In this document: positions 40,125 to 42,415 of the stretch, one piece after another | Numbering within the stretch: the first letter of the stretch is position 1 | Layout of the letters: each line of letters begins with the position of its first letter | NCBI GenBank assembly: GCA_024681775.1 | Contig: JAILAF010000074.1 | Location: 1-42,415 of the forward strand | DNA from: Lachnospiraceae bacterium | GTDB taxonomy: Bacteria > Bacillota > Clostridia > Lachnospirales > Lachnospiraceae | Direction of reading: 5' to 3' | Length of the DNA: 42,415 nt | Notes under the pieces: model-generated | What the model saw: only the letters and a program-made list of their open reading frames with translations | Database searches by the model: none | What the model was told of the DNA's origin: nothing | Program-made: the position numbers and the translations under genes

Positions 40125-42415
40125 ATGGTACACATCAAGAAAAGGTTCCTGTTACTGTTGGCTGCTACCGCTCTGTTTACGGCCTTCCTGCTGGCGGTGG
40201 TACTCCCCGGAAACGAACTTCGGGCCGAAGCAATGGCACCGGAGATCACCTTTACCATCAGGCTCACCGGTGAGCAGGAGGAAAACACCACGGTGTGGGT
40301 TTCCTATGCGAACACCCCGTCGACCGCAGACAGCGGCAATGAACTGCATAACGGTGACGAGTTTGGTGCAGTTCGCGGATCGGGTTTTCATATCTGGGTC
40401 CGTGTTCCCTACGGCTATGAACTGGCTGACGGCAGCGTTTCCGTGACCAAGGACGGAAGTCAGGATGATTATAACGATGTTTTCGACGGCGCATGGAACA
40501 TCGATGTTTCCAACGATGCTCCCTCCGAGGGATTGTGGTATCCCATCACAGTTAGGGACGATTATGACCTGAACAGAGGCACGGCGCTGGATCTGAACCT
40601 GTACGTCACCGCCAAGGATGACCCGGCACGCAGCTGGACGGAATGGGCGAACCCCGGACTGGCAAGCTCCTTCTCTGTCCAGGCAGACAGTCTGGAACTC
40701 ATCTCTTTCTTCTGGTATGAGGACAGTAACGGAGACCGGGTACTGGACGGATCGGAGACGGAAAACGGCGAGGACTATTTTAACGGATTCCCGGAAGGCT
40801 CCAACGTCATCAATGCCCGGAACAGATGTCTGGCTTTCAACATCATCATCGATCCCGGCTTTGTCATGGACGAGAGTGCCACCATCACCATCACGGCTGA
40901 TTCCGGGGACCCCGATGACTTTAACTACAACGGTCGTCTGAAAGACTTCATGAGCGATATGGGACCGTGGTTTTCCCTCCCCGGCAGCAACAATCCCGCT
41001 GTCCATCCTACCTATACCATCTCCATCCAACATATGAAGGTCAGAGAGATGGCACCGGAAGAGTATCTGGGCACCTACCTGGTCGATGTGATAAGTGTGG
41101 ACTACGACATTCAGGATTACGTGGATTTCGGTACCAAAAAAGCGAACGGGGACGAGATTCCGGGCACCTATGCCAATCAGGACACCATTGTCTGGACGGC
41201 TTTCCCCGATGACGCAACGGAGCTCTTTATCAGCATTATCAATGACTCCGACCGGTATCATTTCGAGACCGGATGGGTAGAAGAGTTCGACATTGACGAC
41301 AATCTCATCAGCACCCAGTACATTGACAACGCTGTGATCCGGGATGAACGGACCGCTTCCGTTTCCATCGACTCGGACCACAAATATGTTTTCCATGTGA
41401 TCTTCTCTCCCAACAAACGGGTCTACTGGGAGTACGGTGAGGGTGCGGACAAAGTGGAGCATGCCACCATCGAGCTGCTGGAAGCAGAAGGCAACGACCC
41501 CGTGGATCCTTCCGCCGTGCGGAACGGGGAAGATTTCTCGCTGCCCGTGGGCACCAAATACTATTTCCGCATGATCCCCGATTACGGGTACCAGGTGGCA
41601 GGCCTCGTCATCAACAACACAGAACTGACCCCCATTGACGGCGATGCCAATATGGGCATCTTCTCCTTTACCCTGGGAAACGCAGACTTCTGTCTGACTC
41701 CTTCCCTTGCCACTTCCGAAGATGAACTGAATGCAGACAGCGATGTGGTGGACGGCCTGACCATCTCGGACGGCGCGCAGGGCGGCATCGGCGGCAACTT
41801 CGCCATGACGGTTTCCGACACGGAGACGGATGGAGATGCAGCTGATCACACGGGAACCGGTTTTATCGCTACACCTCTGGCTACCCTGAACCTGTCTCTG
41901 GAGCAGGTGGTGAGCAAAGGTAACGGCGATGACTGGCGCAAAAACCTGACAGAGCTGGAAGGCCCCATCACGGTAGGCATGGCCCTGGATGCGGAGCTGG
42001 TCCCGGAGGGCTCCACCCTGACTGTGGTGCAAAACATCGGCGGCATCTACACGGAGCTGGAAACCACTTATGATGCCGAAAACGGGGAGGTACGCTTCCC
42101 TGCAGACCGTTTCTCCGCACCCGCACCGGCTTCCAAAGCAGCCGGGAAGAGGACTGCAGCAATCGGAGGCGATGAGATCTTCGCTTCCTATACACTCCTT
42201 CTGGTTCCCGACAATGCAGGAGGAGAAGCAGCGATCGTTCACTACTACGAGATCATTCTCGGAAGAACGCCCACCGAGGAAGAAGTGGCCGCATGGGCAC
42301 AAGGGCTGGAGGATAAATCCTTAAGCATGGCCAACATCCTGGCAGGATTCTTCTACAGTCCCGAGTTCGCAGATAACGGATATACCTCGGAAGAGATCAT
42401 TGCAAAGATGTATCT
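40125..42415 (+). CDS. Large secreted protein with C-terminal DUF4214 domain (3' end cut by window edge)
   Basis: 763 codons visible, frame open at the right edge. A signal peptide (about 1-37) has a KKR start, a hydrophobic core and probable cleavage after AEA. The body is acidic, rich in Asp, Asn, Gly and aromatic residues, with several beta-rich stretches resembling extracellular surface or adhesion modules, for instance FHIWVRVPYGYEL and DHKYVFHVIFSPNKRV. Near residue 703 begins a DUF4214-like region (HYYEIILGRTPTEEEV, then GFFYSPEF), a domain found in many clostridial surface proteins. ATG 40125 is preferred (GGAG at 40113, 8-nt spacing) over ATG 40119. Target and function are not recognisable. 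Confidence 0.85.
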   Translation, partial: MVHIKKRFLLLLAATALFTAFLLAVVLPGNELRAEAMAPEITFTIRLTGEQEENTTVWVSYANTPSTADSGNELHNGDEFGAVRGSGFHIWVRVPYGYELADGSVSVTKDGSQDDYNDVFDGAWNIDVSNDAPSEGLWYPITVRDDYDLNRGTALDLNLYVTAKDDPARSWTEWANPGLASSFSVQADSLELISFFWYEDSNGDRVLDGSETENGEDYFNGFPEGSNVINARNRCLAFNIIIDPGFVMDESATITITADSGDPDDFNYNGRLKDFMSDMGPWFSLPGSNNPAVHPTYTISIQHMKVREMAPEEYLGTYLVDVISVDYDIQDYVDFGTKKANGDEIPGTYANQDTIVWTAFPDDATELFISIINDSDRYHFETGWVEEFDIDDNLISTQYIDNAVIRDERTASVSIDSDHKYVFHVIFSPNKRVYWEYGEGADKVEHATIELLEAEGNDPVDPSAVRNGEDFSLPVGTKYYFRMIPDYGYQVAGLVINNTELTPIDGDANMGIFSFTLGNADFCLTPSLATSEDELNADSDVVDGLTISDGAQGGIGGNFAMTVSDTETDGDAADHTGTGFIATPLATLNLSLEQVVSKGNGDDWRKNLTELEGPITVGMALDAELVPEGSTLTVVQNIGGIYTELETTYDAENGEVRFPADRFSAPAPASKAAGKRTAAIGGDEIFASYTLLLVPDNAGGEAAIVHYYEIILGRTPTEEEVAAWAQGLEDKSLSMANILAGFFYSPEFADNGYTSEEIIAKMY

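Noticed and set aside
40152-42302. 716-codon open frame on the minus strand
   Set aside because: It is antisense to the secreted DUF4214 gene, which has a signal peptide, a ribosome site and a recognisable domain. The minus frame has none of these, and long antisense frames are expected at this GC content.

Overview
The window looks like a GC-rich member of the Clostridia, most likely Lachnospiraceae. This is inferred from gene content and order: glutamine synthetase type III, RNase J, an IreB-RuvX-DUF1292 block, YlbF, MtaB, a YjfB-type motility protein, a DUF4214 secreted protein, and the clostridial glycerol operon (GlpA-like, FAD oxidoreductase, DUF1667, GlpK). Nearly all of it is ordinary chromosome. 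I see no phage, insertion sequence or CRISPR array. Both window edges cut a gene.

Layout. 1-2.5 kb: a MocR/PdxR-type regulator (cut by the left edge, TTG start) divergent from a pyridoxal/pyridoxamine kinase. 2.5-4.9 kb: deoC and a cytoplasmic diguanylate cyclase with two PAS-like modules, divergently transcribed. 4.9-9.8 kb: a four-gene glycerol operon. 10-15.4 kb: ftsE, ftsX, an M23 coiled-coil hydrolase and a CtpA protease for division and wall cutting, preceded by a PucR-type regulator. 15.6-18.6 kb: a YjfB-like protein, CvfB, an acyl-ACP thioesterase and a CPBP protease. 18.6-21 kb: tRNA-Gln and glutamine synthetase III. 21-26.6 kb: an eight-gene run (ireB, ruvX, DUF1292, RNase J, ylbF, a short MltG-like protein, trmR, U32/TrhP-like) resembling the Bacillus yrzL-yrrK-yrzB-yrrLMNO order. 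26.7-34.7 kb: mtaB, an HPr-like protein lacking the catalytic His, the sulfur/RNA-modification run prmA-rsmE-cysteine desulfurase-thiI, cysE, and tadA. 34.7-42.4 kb: a 1196-residue double-AAA+ protease, a membrane LuxR-type regulator, and a secreted DUF4214 protein cut by the right edge.

Genes acting together: the regulator and kinase form a vitamin B6 unit. The glp operon channels glycerol to dihydroxyacetone phosphate. FtsEX probably gates the M23 hydrolase, with CtpA processing at the envelope. TrmR and the U32 protein together make wobble 5-methoxyuridine, and MtaB, ThiI and TadA are further tRNA modifiers. CysE, cysteine desulfurase and ThiI form a serine-to-cysteine-to-tRNA-sulfur path.

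Most unusual items: (1) a soluble fusion of a ClpB-like AAA+ module, a receiver-like domain and an FtsH-type AAA+/M41 protease, next to a membrane-embedded LuxR regulator with a well-placed direct-repeat operator and an apparently leaderless start; (2) a 214-bp gene-free element between cysE and prmA with 9-bp inverted ends and four consecutive hairpins; (3) a MocR-type regulator whose PLP-binding Lys is Arg; (4) short tandem duplications at the 3' ends of several genes, one including the stop codon; (5) a Crh-like HPr homologue.
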